Below are positions 1 through 12,200 of a stretch of DNA of 64,000 nucleotides, piece by piece. Each line of letters opens with the position of its first letter. Positions within the stretch are counted from its first letter, which is position 1. A model generated the notes under the pieces. That model worked only from the letters and a program-made list of their open reading frames with translations, did not search any database and was not told the origin of the DNA. The position numbers and the translations under genes are program-made. Source of the stretch: Burkholderia plantarii (GTDB taxonomy: Bacteria; Pseudomonadota; Gammaproteobacteria; Burkholderiales; Burkholderiaceae); NCBI RefSeq assembly GCF_001411805.1, contig NZ_CP007213.1, positions 3,596,001 through 3,660,000 on the forward strand, given 5' to 3'.

Positions 1-100
1 TCCTGAACCACCGAAGCGCCTTCGGCGGCGCCATGACGATGTCGATGCCGAAGGCACTCGCAAGCCCGCGTCGCCCGACGGCGCGCGCGGGCCGCCGGCC

Positions 101-3100
101 TCACTTGAGCCCGAAATCCACGCGCGTGGTCGCGCCCTTGTCGCCGATCCCCTTCGCGTCGAGCTTCGGCGCGACGACGAACATCCGGCTCGCGTCCACC
201 TTCCCGTCCAGATACTCGCGCACCGCCTGCGCGCGCGCCTGGGCCAGGCGGCGCAGGCTCGCCTCGTCCACCGGCGCGTGGTCCTCCAGCGCCTGCCGCA
301 TCTGCGCGTCGGGCAGCGTCTTCTGCAGGCCGATCAGGTTGCGCGGCTTCTTGAAGTCGGCCGCCTTGTAGGCGCGCGTCAGGTATGTCGTGACTTCGTC
401 CGGCGCGACCTTCACCGTCATCGGATCGACGCTCTCGCCCTGCCCCACCACGTCCTTGAGCTTCTGCTGGCGCACCAGCCGCTCGACGTAGGCCTCGCGC
501 AGGCCCGGCTCGTCGCGCGCGGGATCGACGCGGCCCGTCAGGTCGAGCCGGATCGAGGGCTTTTCGGCCAGCAGCTTCGCGATCGTGTCGAGCTTCTGCT
601 TCGCGGCGTCGGACAGCGTCGCGAGCCCCGGCGCGAATTCCACGTAGCCGAGTTCCTCGCCGCCGCCGCCGAACGCGCTCGCGAGCAGCGAGAACGGCGC
701 CGTCACGGCCTTCTTCAGCAGGTTCAGCACCGCATGCCAGATCAGCCCGCCGACGCTGAATTGCGGATTCGACAGCGAGCCCGACACCGGAATGTTCACG
801 TCGATCTCGCCGCGCGAGTTCTTCAGCAGCGAGATCGCCAGGCGCACCGGCAGCTTCGTCGCCGTGTCGTTGTCGACGTGGTCGCCGAACGTGAGCTGGT
901 CGATGAAGATGTGGTTGTTCGCGCTGAGCTGGTCGTCCGCGAGCTGGTAGTGCAGGTCGACGTTGAGCTTGCCCTTCGTGATCGGATAGCCCGCGTACTT
1001 GGCCGAATACGGCGTGAGATTGGTCAGCTCGATGCCGTGCGCCGAGGCCGTCAGGTCGAGCGCCGGCTTCGCGATCAGCGGGTTCACCGAGCCCTTGATC
1101 GAGATCGGGCCGTTGCCCTCGAGGCTCGCGCCGATATCGACGGGCGCGGGCGTCTGCGACTCGGTGCCGAACGCGCCGACCGTGCCCTTGATCGCGACCA
1201 GGTCGGCCGTGTAGTTCGGGCGGATGAAGTTGTCGGTGTAGGTCACGCGGCCATCGCGCAGCAGCAGTTCGCCGACGCGCATTCGCACCGGCCGGCTCGG
1301 CGCCGGCGCGGCCGTCACGAGCGCCGGTGCCGATGCCGGCACGGCCGCCGCGACAGTGGTTGCGGACGCAACGTCCAGCGGCGCCGCCGGCGTGGCGGCC
1401 GAGGCCGGCTGCGCGCTCGCGGCCGCCACCGCGGACGCGGCCGGCGAGAGCGGCACCGGCTGCGTGCCGCCCGCGCCTCGCGTCAGCGACTGCGCCGGGC
1501 CGCTCTGTTTCGCCACCACGTCGCTGAGGTTAAGCCGCCCCTGCGGGTCGAGCAGCACGCGGCCGTAGAAGTTCGCGAACGTCACGCGCGCGGCGTCCAC
1601 GTCGGTGCCGCGCGCGCTGTCGTAGTTGGCCTTGAGGTTCGACAGCGCGAGCGAGCGCCAGCCCGCGAACGGATCCGACGAAGCCTTGTCGAGCAGCCGC
1701 ACGTCGACCAGCGCGAGGTCGCCGCGATACGACGCCCGGGTGGCCGCGCCGGCCTGCGACACGGCGAGATCGCCGTTCGCGTCGAGCAGCGCGCTCGCGA
1801 TCGTCGCGTTGAGCGCGCTGCCGAAATACGGCTCGAACGCGGCCGCGTCGAGCCGCTTGCCATCGATGCGCAGGCGCGCGTCGAGCGGCGCGGCGCGCAC
1901 CTCGCCCGCGATCTCGACGCTGCCCTTGCGGTTCAGCGTGGTGCGCAGCGACAGCGGCAGCGGCTTCGACAGATCGTCGCTGATCGGGCCGAGCTTCAGC
2001 GTCAGCGGCGAGAACGCGAGCTTCACCGGGCGCGGTGTCGAGAGGTCGGTGACGTTGGCGTTCGCGGCCGTCAGGTTCAGCGCGCCGATGCGGTAGTGCC
2101 ACGGCGCGGCCGGCGTCGGCGCGGCGGCTTGGGCGGCGCGATCGACACGCTCAGGTTCGGCGCGGGCGTCGTGCGTCGGCTCGACCAGCGACGCCAGATC
2201 GATCTGGCCGCCCTTCAGCCGCGCCACGTCGGCCGACAGCCCGTCCACGTCGATGCTCGCGAATTCGGCGGTGCGCGCGCCGAGGTCGATGCGCGTCACG
2301 CCGACGCTCGCCTTCGACAGCGCGATCACGGGTGCCTTCGCATACGGCGCGCCGAGCTTCAGCGCGCTCAGCGTCAGCGTGCTCGGGCCGATGTTGGCCG
2401 CGAGCGGCGCCTTCGACCAGTCGGCGAACGCATCGACGCTGGCGCCGAGCCTGCCGTCGAGCAGCTTCGCCCGGCTCGCGCTCGCCAGATACGGCGCGAT
2501 CGCCGGCAGCGCCAGCGCGTCGATCGTCAGATGGCCGCCCGCCTGCTGCTGCGCGAGGCTGATCGCGCCGGCCGCGCGCAGCGCGCCGCCCTGCGCGAGC
2601 GAGGTCGAGATCCAGAACTTCGCGGGCTGGCGGCCCCGCAGCGTGAAGCCGGTCAGCGTGGTGTTCAGGTTCGCGAGCGTGAGCGCGACGGGCGGCGACA
2701 CCGAGGCGTCGCTGACGTGGATCGTGCCGTCGTCGATCGCGAGGCGGGCGACCGTCAGGTCGAGCGACTGGGGGGATGCCGGCGCGGCGGTCGTCGTGGC
2801 GGTGGTCGCGCTGCCTGCGGCCGTGGAGGTGTCGACGGGCGACGACGCTGCGGCGGGTCCGCTCGCCGATGCCCCGGAGGCCGTTGCGGACGAAGCGGCC
2901 GCCACCGGCGAGGCGGTGCCCGCGCCCGATGCCCCCCGCGCCGCCGCGAGCCGCCGCACGTTCAGCTGGCCCGCCGCATCGCGCGTCAGCGTCAGGTCCG
3001 GCGCCTCGACGCGGATCTCGTCGAAATGCAGCGCGCGGCGCAGCGGTTCGAGCGACGCCGCGGCCACGTGCAGGCGGCGCGCCGCGAAGAGCGGCCGGCC

Positions 3101-4015
3101 CTGCGCATCGGTCACGTTCGCGTCGGCCAGATCGACGCTGCCCGACACGCGCAGCGCGCTCGTGTCGCCGTCGATCGCGAAGCTCACGGCCAGATCGCTC
3201 GACAGCCGGCCCGAATTCACCACCACGGGCAGTTCGGCCGGCGCGTAGGACAGCAGCTTCGGCACGTCGAGTCCGTCGAACTTCAGGTTGATCCGCGACT
3301 CGCGCGAGCGCGCGAACGGCTTGGTCCTGCCGTCGATCGCGATCGGGCTGCCGTCGAGCCGCAGGCGCAGCGTCGGCTGCACGAAGATGTCGGTCTTCGA
3401 CGCCAGCGTCGCGACGAACGGCACGCCGAGCGTCCACTGGTCCACCGTGTGCCGCACGCCGAGCAGGCGGTCGTCGAAATCGATCCGGCCGTTGTTGATC
3501 CGGATGTTCGACACCGAGAAGCGCGCCGGCCCCGACGCGGGCTGCGGCGACGGCTTCGAGAATTTCTCGATCAGATCGGTGAAATTGAAGCGCTGCGCGT
3601 CGTAGCGGACGATGTGGAAGCGCGGCGAATCGATCCGCACCTCGTCGACGATCGGCGCGCCGCGCAGCAGCGAGGTCCACGCCGGCCGCACGATCAGCTT
3701 CGCGATGTCGATGAACGGGGCGCCGCCGGCCGGCTCGCCGACATGGATGCCGTCGGCCTCGAGCCGCAGCGTGTAGGGATTCAGCGCGATCCGCGCGATC
3801 GTGGCCGGGCGGCCGAGCTGCCGGCTCAGCTGCTGCTCGGCGAGATGGCGGATCAGCGGCGGCGCCGCGAAGAAGCCGAGCAGGCCGAACAGCACGAGGA
3901 ACGCGACCACGCCGAGCGCGATGCGCCGGGTGCGGCGCGCGCGAACAAGGCCGCCCAGCCGCTGCGCGAATCGGGAACGGGGAGCGTCGGACGGCTTTTT
4001 CTGGATACTGGCCAT
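101..4015 (-). CDS. DUF748 domain protein (AsmA-like envelope protein)
   Basis: This encodes a 1304-aa protein with a basic N-terminus, one membrane anchor near residues 30-50 (ALGVVAFLVLFGLLGFFAAP) and a very long periplasmic region. That layout fits the DUF748/AsmA-like family of envelope proteins, which are thought to span the periplasm and affect outer-membrane assembly or lipid transport. The middle has low-complexity Ala/Ser/Pro linkers around residues 360-420 and 970-1020. The C-terminus begins with a LGYVEFAPG segment and ends with an OmpA-like fold resembling the usual DUF748 tail. The ORF is open to 4195, but the upstream 60 residues look like non-coding translation, so I start at ATG 4015; no strong Shine-Dalgarno is visible. 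The family assignment is secure; the molecular role is inferred. Confidence 0.85.
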   Translation of the reverse strand: MASIQKKPSDAPRSRFAQRLGGLVRARRTRRIALGVVAFLVLFGLLGFFAAPPLIRHLAEQQLSRQLGRPATIARIALNPYTLRLEADGIHVGEPAGGAPFIDIAKLIVRPAWTSLLRGAPIVDEVRIDSPRFHIVRYDAQRFNFTDLIEKFSKPSPQPASGPARFSVSNIRINNGRIDFDDRLLGVRHTVDQWTLGVPFVATLASKTDIFVQPTLRLRLDGSPIAIDGRTKPFARSRESRINLKFDGLDVPKLLSYAPAELPVVVNSGRLSSDLAVSFAIDGDTSALRVSGSVDLADANVTDAQGRPLFAARRLHVAAASLEPLRRALHFDEIRVEAPDLTLTRDAAGQLNVRRLAAARGASGAGTASPVAAASSATASGASASGPAAASSPVDTSTAAGSATTATTTAAPASPQSLDLTVARLAIDDGTIHVSDASVSPPVALTLANLNTTLTGFTLRGRQPAKFWISTSLAQGGALRAAGAISLAQQQAGGHLTIDALALPAIAPYLASASRAKLLDGRLGASVDAFADWSKAPLAANIGPSTLTLSALKLGAPYAKAPVIALSKASVGVTRIDLGARTAEFASIDVDGLSADVARLKGGQIDLASLVEPTHDARAEPERVDRAAQAAAPTPAAPWHYRIGALNLTAANANVTDLSTPRPVKLAFSPLTLKLGPISDDLSKPLPLSLRTTLNRKGSVEIAGEVRAAPLDARLRIDGKRLDAAAFEPYFGSALNATIASALLDANGDLAVSQAGAATRASYRGDLALVDVRLLDKASSDPFAGWRSLALSNLKANYDSARGTDVDAARVTFANFYGRVLLDPQGRLNLSDVVAKQSGPAQSLTRGAGGTQPVPLSPAASAVAAASAQPASAATPAAPLDVASATTVAAAVPASAPALVTAAPAPSRPVRMRVGELLLRDGRVTYTDNFIRPNYTADLVAIKGTVGAFGTESQTPAPVDIGASLEGNGPISIKGSVNPLIAKPALDLTASAHGIELTNLTPYSAKYAGYPITKGKLNVDLHYQLADDQLSANNHIFIDQLTFGDHVDNDTATKLPVRLAISLLKNSRGEIDVNIPVSGSLSNPQFSVGGLIWHAVLNLLKKAVTAPFSLLASAFGGGGEELGYVEFAPGLATLSDAAKQKLDTIAKLLAEKPSIRLDLTGRVDPARDEPGLREAYVERLVRQQKLKDVVGQGESVDPMTVKVAPDEVTTYLTRAYKAADFKKPRNLIGLQKTLPDAQMRQALEDHAPVDEASLRRLAQARAQAVREYLDGKVDASRMFVVAPKLDAKGIGDKGATTRVDFGLK

Positions 4016-4409
4016 GCGGGAGGTGCCGGTGAGGCGACGGCGGACGCCGTCGGCAAAATCGGGGCGGAAGCCTTGGAATTCCCGAAGTATAGGCGGTTGG
4101 CCGGTGCGATCGGCAGGGGAAACTTCAGGAATTGCAAGACGGGGGGCGGGGGGGCGCCAGACGCAAGTGGCTCGATGCCATTGCGCTACGCTCAAAGTAG
4201 GCGCTCACTTATTATTGGATCGATCGAAGTTTGGAGCTTGGCCCGGGAGCGACGCGCCTTCAAGATCGCACCGAGAAAGGTCCGCGGAAAGCGCTTCTCA
4301 TGGCGAGATGCACGTCCCGCCCGGCGAATCTCCCGACCGAGCGCGATGTAACCGGCACCTTCGCATTTCTCATCCAGTTAGAACAATACCAAAGCAAGCA
4401 CTCACTTTC
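4016..4409. other. Intergenic region with two copies of a GCTCACT motif
   Basis: No convincing gene lies between the DUF748 start and the stop of the upstream DUF1254 gene. The region holds the probable promoter of the DUF748 gene. It contains AGTAGGCGCTCACT at about 4197-4210 and AGCAAGCACTCACT at about 4392-4405, both resembling the palindrome at 6118-6131. Confidence 0.4.
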
Positions 4410-5870
4410 TCACTGCCGCTCCACCGTCGGCGGTTGCCAGGAGCCATCGGTCGCCTCGGCCTTCGGCGCGTACAGGCGCAGCGCCAGCTGGAAATCGGCG
4501 CGCGGCGCGGGCAGCCAGTTCGCCGCGTGAGCCCGGCCCGGCGAGGCCGCCGCCACGACGATGTCCACCGAGCCGTCGCGATTGCGCTGCAGCCGGTCGA
4601 AGCCGCCGATCGAACGCCGGCCGCGGCCGACCTCGGGCAGCGCGCCGTCGGCCGTGTACGGCGTCAGCGACCAGAACGCGCGCACCGGCGGCAGCGCGCG
4701 CGGCGCGAAATGCAGCACGTAGCGGTTGGTGCCGTCGAGCGGCTTGCCGTCGCCGTCCACCGCCACCACGACGACGGTTTCATCGTCGCGCGTGCCGGCG
4801 CCGAAGTGCGTGGCCGCCGCGTAGGCGCGCAGCGCGTAATCCTGCCCGTAACGGCCGGCGTCGCCGCCGAGCCAGCGCCAGCCGTCGGCCGCGAACAGGT
4901 TTGACGGCGGCGTGGCGAGCCGCGCGCGCGCATCCTCGACGCCGCGCGTCGCGGCGGCGAGGCGCTCGTCGGTCCAGTCCACCTCGCTGCCCGCCTTCAC
5001 GCCGATCTCGCCGAGCACCTGATCGACATGAGCGTCCGGCTGCACCGGCGGGTTGTCGCGCAGCGCGGCGGCGAAGCGCGAGAAGAACGCCTTCGCGTCG
5101 AGCGCCGCGACGCGCGCGGCGGCCGTCGCCGAGGTCGCGGCGGCATTCGCCGCTGCTTCGTCGAGCGCCGCCTGCGCGTGGCCGACTCGCTCGGCGCGCT
5201 TGGCACGCTCGGGGCGCGCCGAAAAAGCCGACAGCGGCACGATCCGGACCGCGCGCTGCCAGCGGCGCGCCTCGTTCAGATCGCGGCCGCCGCCGGTGCG
5301 CACGCGCACGCCGATCCAGGCCTCGTGCGACGGCAGGTCGACGCGCTTGACGCCGTCCGGCAGCGAGCCGTGAAAATCGGGGCCGACGAACGCAATCGTT
5401 TGCTCGCGAACCAGGCCATTGCGCGGATTCGCGTCGGCCCCGGTGGACCAGACGACATTGGTCCACATGTCCAGCACCCGCGCGTCGAGATAGCGGCCGT
5501 GCGTGTCCGGCAGCGTGACGAGCACCGGCTCGGCGGCCACGTCGAGCCAGCCGCCCGCGTCGAGCGTGTCGACGCCCGGCAGCGGCGGGTTCATCGCGCC
5601 GGCTGGCGGCAGCGCGGCGCCGCCGCTCAGCGTGTTGACGGGAACCGGCGCCACGCCGTCGCCGCTCGCGGCGGCTTCGCGCGCGACGTCCATCATCACG
5701 AGCGGATAGGCATACAGATAGGAATCGGCCACCTCGCTGCGCATCCAGCCCGTCTTGCGGGCAACGACGTCCGGCTGCTGCGGCGAGGCGCAACCGGCGA
5801 GCACGGTGACGAAAGCAACCGCCATCGCGGCGCACGGCCGGACGGCGGACAACGGGCGAAGAAGTGTCAT
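4410..5870 (-). CDS. DUF1254/DUF1214 family lipoprotein
   Basis: The 486-aa product starts with a lipoprotein signal (hydrophobic stretch ending in LAGC, Cys near residue 26), so it is probably lipid-anchored in the envelope. It then shows the DUF1254 pattern (YLYAYPLVMMD near residue 52 and the WLDVAAEPVLVTLPDTHGRY block) and a C-terminal DUF1214 half ending in the RLYAPK and WQPP motifs typical of this family. The family is widespread and its biochemical function is unknown. Residues 210-260 contain a low-complexity Ala/Arg linker. The gene is monocistronic as far as can be seen. The palindrome at 6118-6131 lies about 250 bp upstream and could be an operator for it. Confidence 0.85.
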   Translation of the reverse strand: MTLLRPLSAVRPCAAMAVAFVTVLAGCASPQQPDVVARKTGWMRSEVADSYLYAYPLVMMDVAREAAASGDGVAPVPVNTLSGGAALPPAGAMNPPLPGVDTLDAGGWLDVAAEPVLVTLPDTHGRYLDARVLDMWTNVVWSTGADANPRNGLVREQTIAFVGPDFHGSLPDGVKRVDLPSHEAWIGVRVRTGGGRDLNEARRWQRAVRIVPLSAFSARPERAKRAERVGHAQAALDEAAANAAATSATAAARVAALDAKAFFSRFAAALRDNPPVQPDAHVDQVLGEIGVKAGSEVDWTDERLAAATRGVEDARARLATPPSNLFAADGWRWLGGDAGRYGQDYALRAYAAATHFGAGTRDDETVVVVAVDGDGKPLDGTNRYVLHFAPRALPPVRAFWSLTPYTADGALPEVGRGRRSIGGFDRLQRNRDGSVDIVVAAASPGRAHAANWLPAPRADFQLALRLYAPKAEATDGSWQPPTVERQ

Positions 5871-6397
5871 TGCGATTGGCGCGCGGGGCAGCGTCGGCTG
5901 CGCTTGTTGATTGGCGGCCGGCGCTCGCGGTCTCGATCCTCGTAGCGGGTGCGCCGTCCGTTCGCATCCGGAACCCCGGAGCGCGAGAATCGTACCGCGA
6001 CGGCCATGGCAAAAACAATGTCCGCGCGCGAAGAAGCTGTTGCCTGACGGCGATTTAATTCGGAATGCGCAATAGTCGCCGAGAGCGAGGGGGGATTATC
6101 GTGCTTCGGTATCGTATAGTGAGTGCTCACTCTCGCGGATATCCTCAAGAATGAATGCAGCTGGCGCGGCGGCTTGACGGTGGCGTGACATCACCACGAC
6201 ATTGGCGCGACATCGGGATGACGATGACGTGACGATTTCGGGGCGACGGCCGTCGCGCCACGACCGCGATCACCCCGGAGGCGTGCCGGGATGACCGTTA
6301 GTTGCCGGCTTGGTGCGGCGGTCGTGCCGGAACGAACGCTTCCGGGAAATGGCGGACAATGGACGTTTAATCGCCTCGACTTCCCCGATTGCCATCC
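5871..6397. other. Divergent intergenic region without a gene
   Basis: About 530 bp separate two divergent genes. Apart from the palindrome at 6118-6131 I see only unremarkable sequence, including a short run of near-repeats of the type gtgacg/gcgac between 6170 and 6250. No ORF here has credible coding character. Confidence 0.4.
6118..6131. promoter_or_regulatory. Palindrome AGTGAGTGCTCACT, candidate TetR-type operator
   Basis: Perfect 6-bp arms (AGTGAG / CTCACT) flank a 2-bp centre. It lies in the long intergenic region between the DUF1254 lipoprotein gene and the small dioxygenase-like gene, with the TATAG sequence immediately before it. Palindromes of this type are commonly bound by TetR-family repressors, but no such regulator is in the window, so the assignment is inferred. 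Confidence 0.4.
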
Positions 6398-6748
6398 ATG
6401 AGCTTTCTCGATCCCGCCGGCATCACGAGCTGGCACGCGCACGTCTATTTCGATGCCGCCAGCCGCGACGCTGCCTGGGCGCTGCGCGAGGCCATCGAAA
6501 CGCATCTCGGCACCCTGGTGCGGATCGGCCGCTTCCATGAGCGGCCGGTCGGCCCGCACCCGATGTGGTCGTATCAGCTCGAATTCGACCACGGACAACT
6601 CGCGGCGGTGGTCGGCTGGCTGGCGCTGAATCACGGCGCGCTCGACGTGTTCGTGCATCCGAATGCCGGCGACGCGCTGCGCGACCACCGCGATTCGGCG
6701 CTCTGGATCGGACAATCGCACGCGCTGAATCTCGATACGCTGCGCTGA
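6398..6748 (+). CDS. DOPA 4,5-dioxygenase family protein
   Basis: The product is a 116-aa single-domain protein. The pattern WHAHVYFD near the N-terminus, IGRFHERPVGPHPMWSYQLEF in the middle and NHGALDVFVHPN toward the end matches the DOPA 4,5-dioxygenase family (small extradiol-type enzymes; bacterial members are mostly uncharacterised). The conserved His residues (HAH, GRFHE, GPHP, VHPN) are the expected metal ligands. I use ATG 6398; a TTG three codons earlier is less likely. It ends 145 bp before the copper ATPase gene, whose promoter is separate, so the two are probably not co-transcribed. The substrate is unknown. Confidence 0.85.
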   Translation: MSFLDPAGITSWHAHVYFDAASRDAAWALREAIETHLGTLVRIGRFHERPVGPHPMWSYQLEFDHGQLAAVVGWLALNHGALDVFVHPNAGDALRDHRDSALWIGQSHALNLDTLR

Positions 6749-6820
6749 GCGCGGCAGCGGGTAGCGCTTGACGCACCGGGGCCGGAAGCGACCGACAGGC
6801 CGGTCCGGTAAAAAAGCCGC

Positions 6821-6851
6821 TTGACCTTGCCATCGTTGGAAGGTTGATACT
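6821..6851 (+). promoter_or_regulatory. CueR/MerR-type promoter of the copper ATPase gene
   Basis: The -35 box TTGACC (6821-6826) and -10 box GATACT (6846-6851) are separated by 19 bp, the lengthened spacing typical of MerR-family activated promoters. The spacer contains the dyad ACCTTGCC ... GGAAGGT, matching the CueR box upstream of copA genes. The start codon of the ATPase is 43 bp downstream. No cueR gene is in this window, so the regulator must act in trans. Confidence 0.85.
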
Positions 6852-6893
6852 GGCTGCATCGTCGGCTTCGGCCACGCCTGACCGGTTTTCACG

Positions 6894-10067
<3,174 letters not shown>

Positions 10068-10101
10068 TCGCGTCGCGCCGAGAGACCGGGCGCCATTCAG
10101 C

Positions 10102-10144
10102 ACAAAGCCCGCGCATCGAAATCGGTGCGCGGGCTTTGTTTTTT
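10102..10144 (+). terminator. Rho-independent terminator after copA
   Basis: A 14-bp perfect stem (ACAAAGCCCGCGCA / TGCGCGGGCTTTGT) with a 10-nt loop is followed by a T tract. It lies 35 bp after the copA stop codon. Confidence 0.9.
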
Positions 10145-10461
10145 CATCGGGACCATACGGCGTCGGCGATCGCGCCAACAGCGTCGACGGACCACGAAAC
10201 GAAACGGAATACAGGAAGGAAGACCAACCAGGCAGATACCGCGCGCTCGGGCCGAAGCTCGACAGTGGACGCAGTGCGCGGAAATCGGGCGCGAAACCAA
10301 CCCGGAGTGGCCGCTATCGCGCGCGGCACGGCGCGCTCGGCCTGAAACGACGCCCGGCCGCGCCGACGCGATGAAGACGCGGTGGCAATAGCCGGGGGAG
10401 ATGGCGAAAACAGCGATAAAACGACGACGAAGGCGGCGGCTGCTGGGCGGCCGGCAGCCGA
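10145..10461. other. Gap without a recognisable gene
   Basis: About 320 bp between the copA terminator and the stop of the small minus-strand gene. ORFs here are Arg-rich shadow frames with no recognisable motifs. I see no regulatory element. Confidence 0.4.
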
Positions 10462-10617
10462 TCAGCGACGGATCAGGCCGACATGCGAGATGTGCGCCTT
10501 GCGCTGACGCTCGGCTTCCGCATGGCGGGCGGCGTAGGAGTAGTCGCGATCGAGCGGCAGATGCGGCGAAACGAACAGATCGTCGATCTTTTGAAGCAGC
10601 GCGAAAATGAGGGTCAT
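10462..10617 (-). CDS. Small 51-aa hypothetical protein
   Basis: This short ORF starts with MTLIFALLQKIDDLFVSPHL and ends in AHISHVGLIRR. It has an amphipathic or weakly hydrophobic N-terminus and a charged Arg/His-rich C-terminus. A good Shine-Dalgarno (GGGAG, 7 nt before the ATG) and a strongly structured upstream region with two AGGG/CCCT dyads support real expression. I do not recognise the family with certainty; the length and the opening hydrophobic helix resemble small Burkholderia proteins of the DUF3563 kind, but the conserved LERR core of that family is not visible. No neighbour shares its direction closely. Confidence 0.55.
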   Translation of the reverse strand: MTLIFALLQKIDDLFVSPHLPLDRDYSYAARHAEAERQRKAHISHVGLIRR

Positions 10618-10644
10618 TTGCAGCTCCCGACAGGTGTGTTGATC

Positions 10645-10681
10645 AGGGTTATCCCTAAAACAAATATTAGGGGTTTTCCCT
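10645..10681. promoter_or_regulatory. Two AGGG/CCCT dyads upstream of the 51-aa gene
   Basis: AGGG-TTAT-CCCT (10645-10656) and AGGG-GTTTT-CCCT (10669-10681) are spaced about 25 bp centre to centre and separated by an AT-rich stretch. They sit 28-64 bp upstream of the small gene's start codon, a typical place for a paired operator. Confidence 0.45.
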
Positions 10682-10763
10682 AGCCAACGCTAGTGCAGCG
10701 CAACATCCTGTGTCGCCGATGCGACGCGACAAGTCGACGCACAAGATGCTGTCCCGAATTTGC

Positions 10764-12200
10764 TCAGCGTCTGCGACGTTCGCGCCGGATCGTTGCAGGG
10801 GCGGGCTGCCGTGGTGCGGCAATCGCAACCCGGTTGGTCAGGCGCTGGACCTGCGCACCTAGTTCGTCATTGCGTTGCTGCACCGCAGCAAGATCGGCTT
10901 GCTGCGTCTCCTGCAGCGACACCAGGCGGTCAACATGTTGTCGCAGCGCGGCTGCATCGCCGCGCGCGTTCGACAGCGCCAGCGCCTGGACGACGAGCGC
11001 GGCGATGCCGGCCAGCACGACCACCGCGAGGGCGAGCAGCAGCCGGTTCACGCGGCGCATCTCGCTATTGGCGGCGCGGCGCAGGTCGACCGTTTCGATC
11101 TGCAGCGCGCGAATCCGGTCTGCCAGCGGACGCAGTTGCGCATCGGGATCGATGGCGAGCGGGGTCGGCGCGGACGGCGGATTATCGTCGCCGGTGGCAT
11201 CGAGCGCGATGGCCTCTGCCGGCGCCGACATGGTCGGGGAGATCGGCTCGACCGGCGCGACAGCCGGCGAGCGGACTTCGTCGGCGGGCGCGGCCGCCTT
11301 GCGCCGCTTGGCCGGCGCGCCGGCCGGCTCCGCGTTGCGCCCGGCATTGCGCCGGCCGCCGCCGGTGCGCGCCGATCGTGCCAGGGCCGGGGCCGCCGCG
11401 TCGCGCTTCGCGGTCGCGAGGCCGGCGACGGTTTCCTGCACCGCCGCCGCCACTTCGATCACGTCGATCGACGGCATGGCCTGCGGCGCGCCGACGGCGG
11501 ACGCCGACCCCGGCATCGCGTCGCCGGACGGGAGGCTCTCAACGAGCGCAGCAGCGTCGACGGGCACACCGGCAGCGGCATCGTCGGTATGCCGCGGCGC
11601 CTCATCGGCCACCGTGACCGATACCTCGGACGAAATGGCCGCTGTTCCTCCGGTCGCTGCCGGCACGTCTGTCAAACCACGCGCCGCATCGGCAGCGGCA
11701 TCGGCATCGGCATCGGCATCGGCATCGGCAGCACGATCCGGCTCCGCCGCATCCTGCTCGCCGCCCGTTGCGACTACCGGCTCCGCCGCCGGTGTAATCG
11801 ACACCGCTGGCCCGTCCGCCGCCGGGACCACCGCCTGCGCGTCCGCGTGCCCGCCATGACGCGCTTCCCCGGCAGGCTCGTCAGGCCAATCAAAACCGGC
11901 AAAGCTTCCCTGCCGCGTGTCGCGCGCCGCCTGCGGCTCCACGTTCGCGCCGGCCGCCGTGGCCGGCGCCGCCGCGCGCGCTGCCGCCGCACCCGCCGGC
12001 AGGCCGCCGAACAGATCGAGCGTGTGCTCGTCGCGCGGCTCGACGCCCGGGTCGGCCTCGTCGTGCGCCGCGCCCTCGCCGTCGGCCCGCGCGATGCTGC
12101 GGTCCGGCTGCCCGGCGTTGGCGGCGGCGCCGCGCCGGCGGGACGACGGCCGGCTGGAGCGGGGGGAACGGGTACGGGGAGACACGCGGGATTCGATCAT
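10764..12200 (-). CDS. Ala-rich single-pass membrane protein with C-terminal coiled coil
   Basis: The 478-aa product has a low-complexity acidic/Ala-rich first 330 residues, then a charged helical segment (LRPLADRIRALQIETVDLRR), one transmembrane helix near residues 385-408 (LLLALAVVVLAGIAALVVQAL) and a C-terminal coiled coil with heptad-like LRQHVDRLVSLQETQQADLAAVQ, ending in a very basic tail. I do not recognise a named family. A run of Ala-Asp dipeptides near residues 158-170 is encoded by tandem ggcatc hexamers (11697-11726). The start at ATG 12200 (MIESRVSPRTR) was chosen because residues encoded upstream look non-coding. The function is unknown; the topology would suit a cell-envelope or division-site scaffold, which is speculation. 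Confidence 0.6.
   Translation of the reverse strand: MIESRVSPRTRSPRSSRPSSRRRGAAANAGQPDRSIARADGEGAAHDEADPGVEPRDEHTLDLFGGLPAGAAAARAAAPATAAGANVEPQAARDTRQGSFAGFDWPDEPAGEARHGGHADAQAVVPAADGPAVSITPAAEPVVATGGEQDAAEPDRAADADADADADAAADAARGLTDVPAATGGTAAISSEVSVTVADEAPRHTDDAAAGVPVDAAALVESLPSGDAMPGSASAVGAPQAMPSIDVIEVAAAVQETVAGLATAKRDAAAPALARSARTGGGRRNAGRNAEPAGAPAKRRKAAAPADEVRSPAVAPVEPISPTMSAPAEAIALDATGDDNPPSAPTPLAIDPDAQLRPLADRIRALQIETVDLRRAANSEMRRVNRLLLALAVVVLAGIAALVVQALALSNARGDAAALRQHVDRLVSLQETQQADLAAVQQRNDELGAQVQRLTNRVAIAAPRQPAPATIRRERRRR
11697..11726. repeat. Five tandem ggcatc hexamers inside a coding region
   Basis: Five perfect copies of ggcatc, flanked on each side by ggcagc, encode the alternating Ala-Asp run of the Ala-rich membrane protein. 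Length changes would stay in frame. Confidence 0.85.

Noticed and set aside
278..4351. 1357-codon plus-strand ORF antisense to the DUF748 gene
   Set aside because: It is Arg/Asp/Glu-rich with no recognisable motifs and lies entirely opposite a recognisable gene, typical of high-GC shadow frames.
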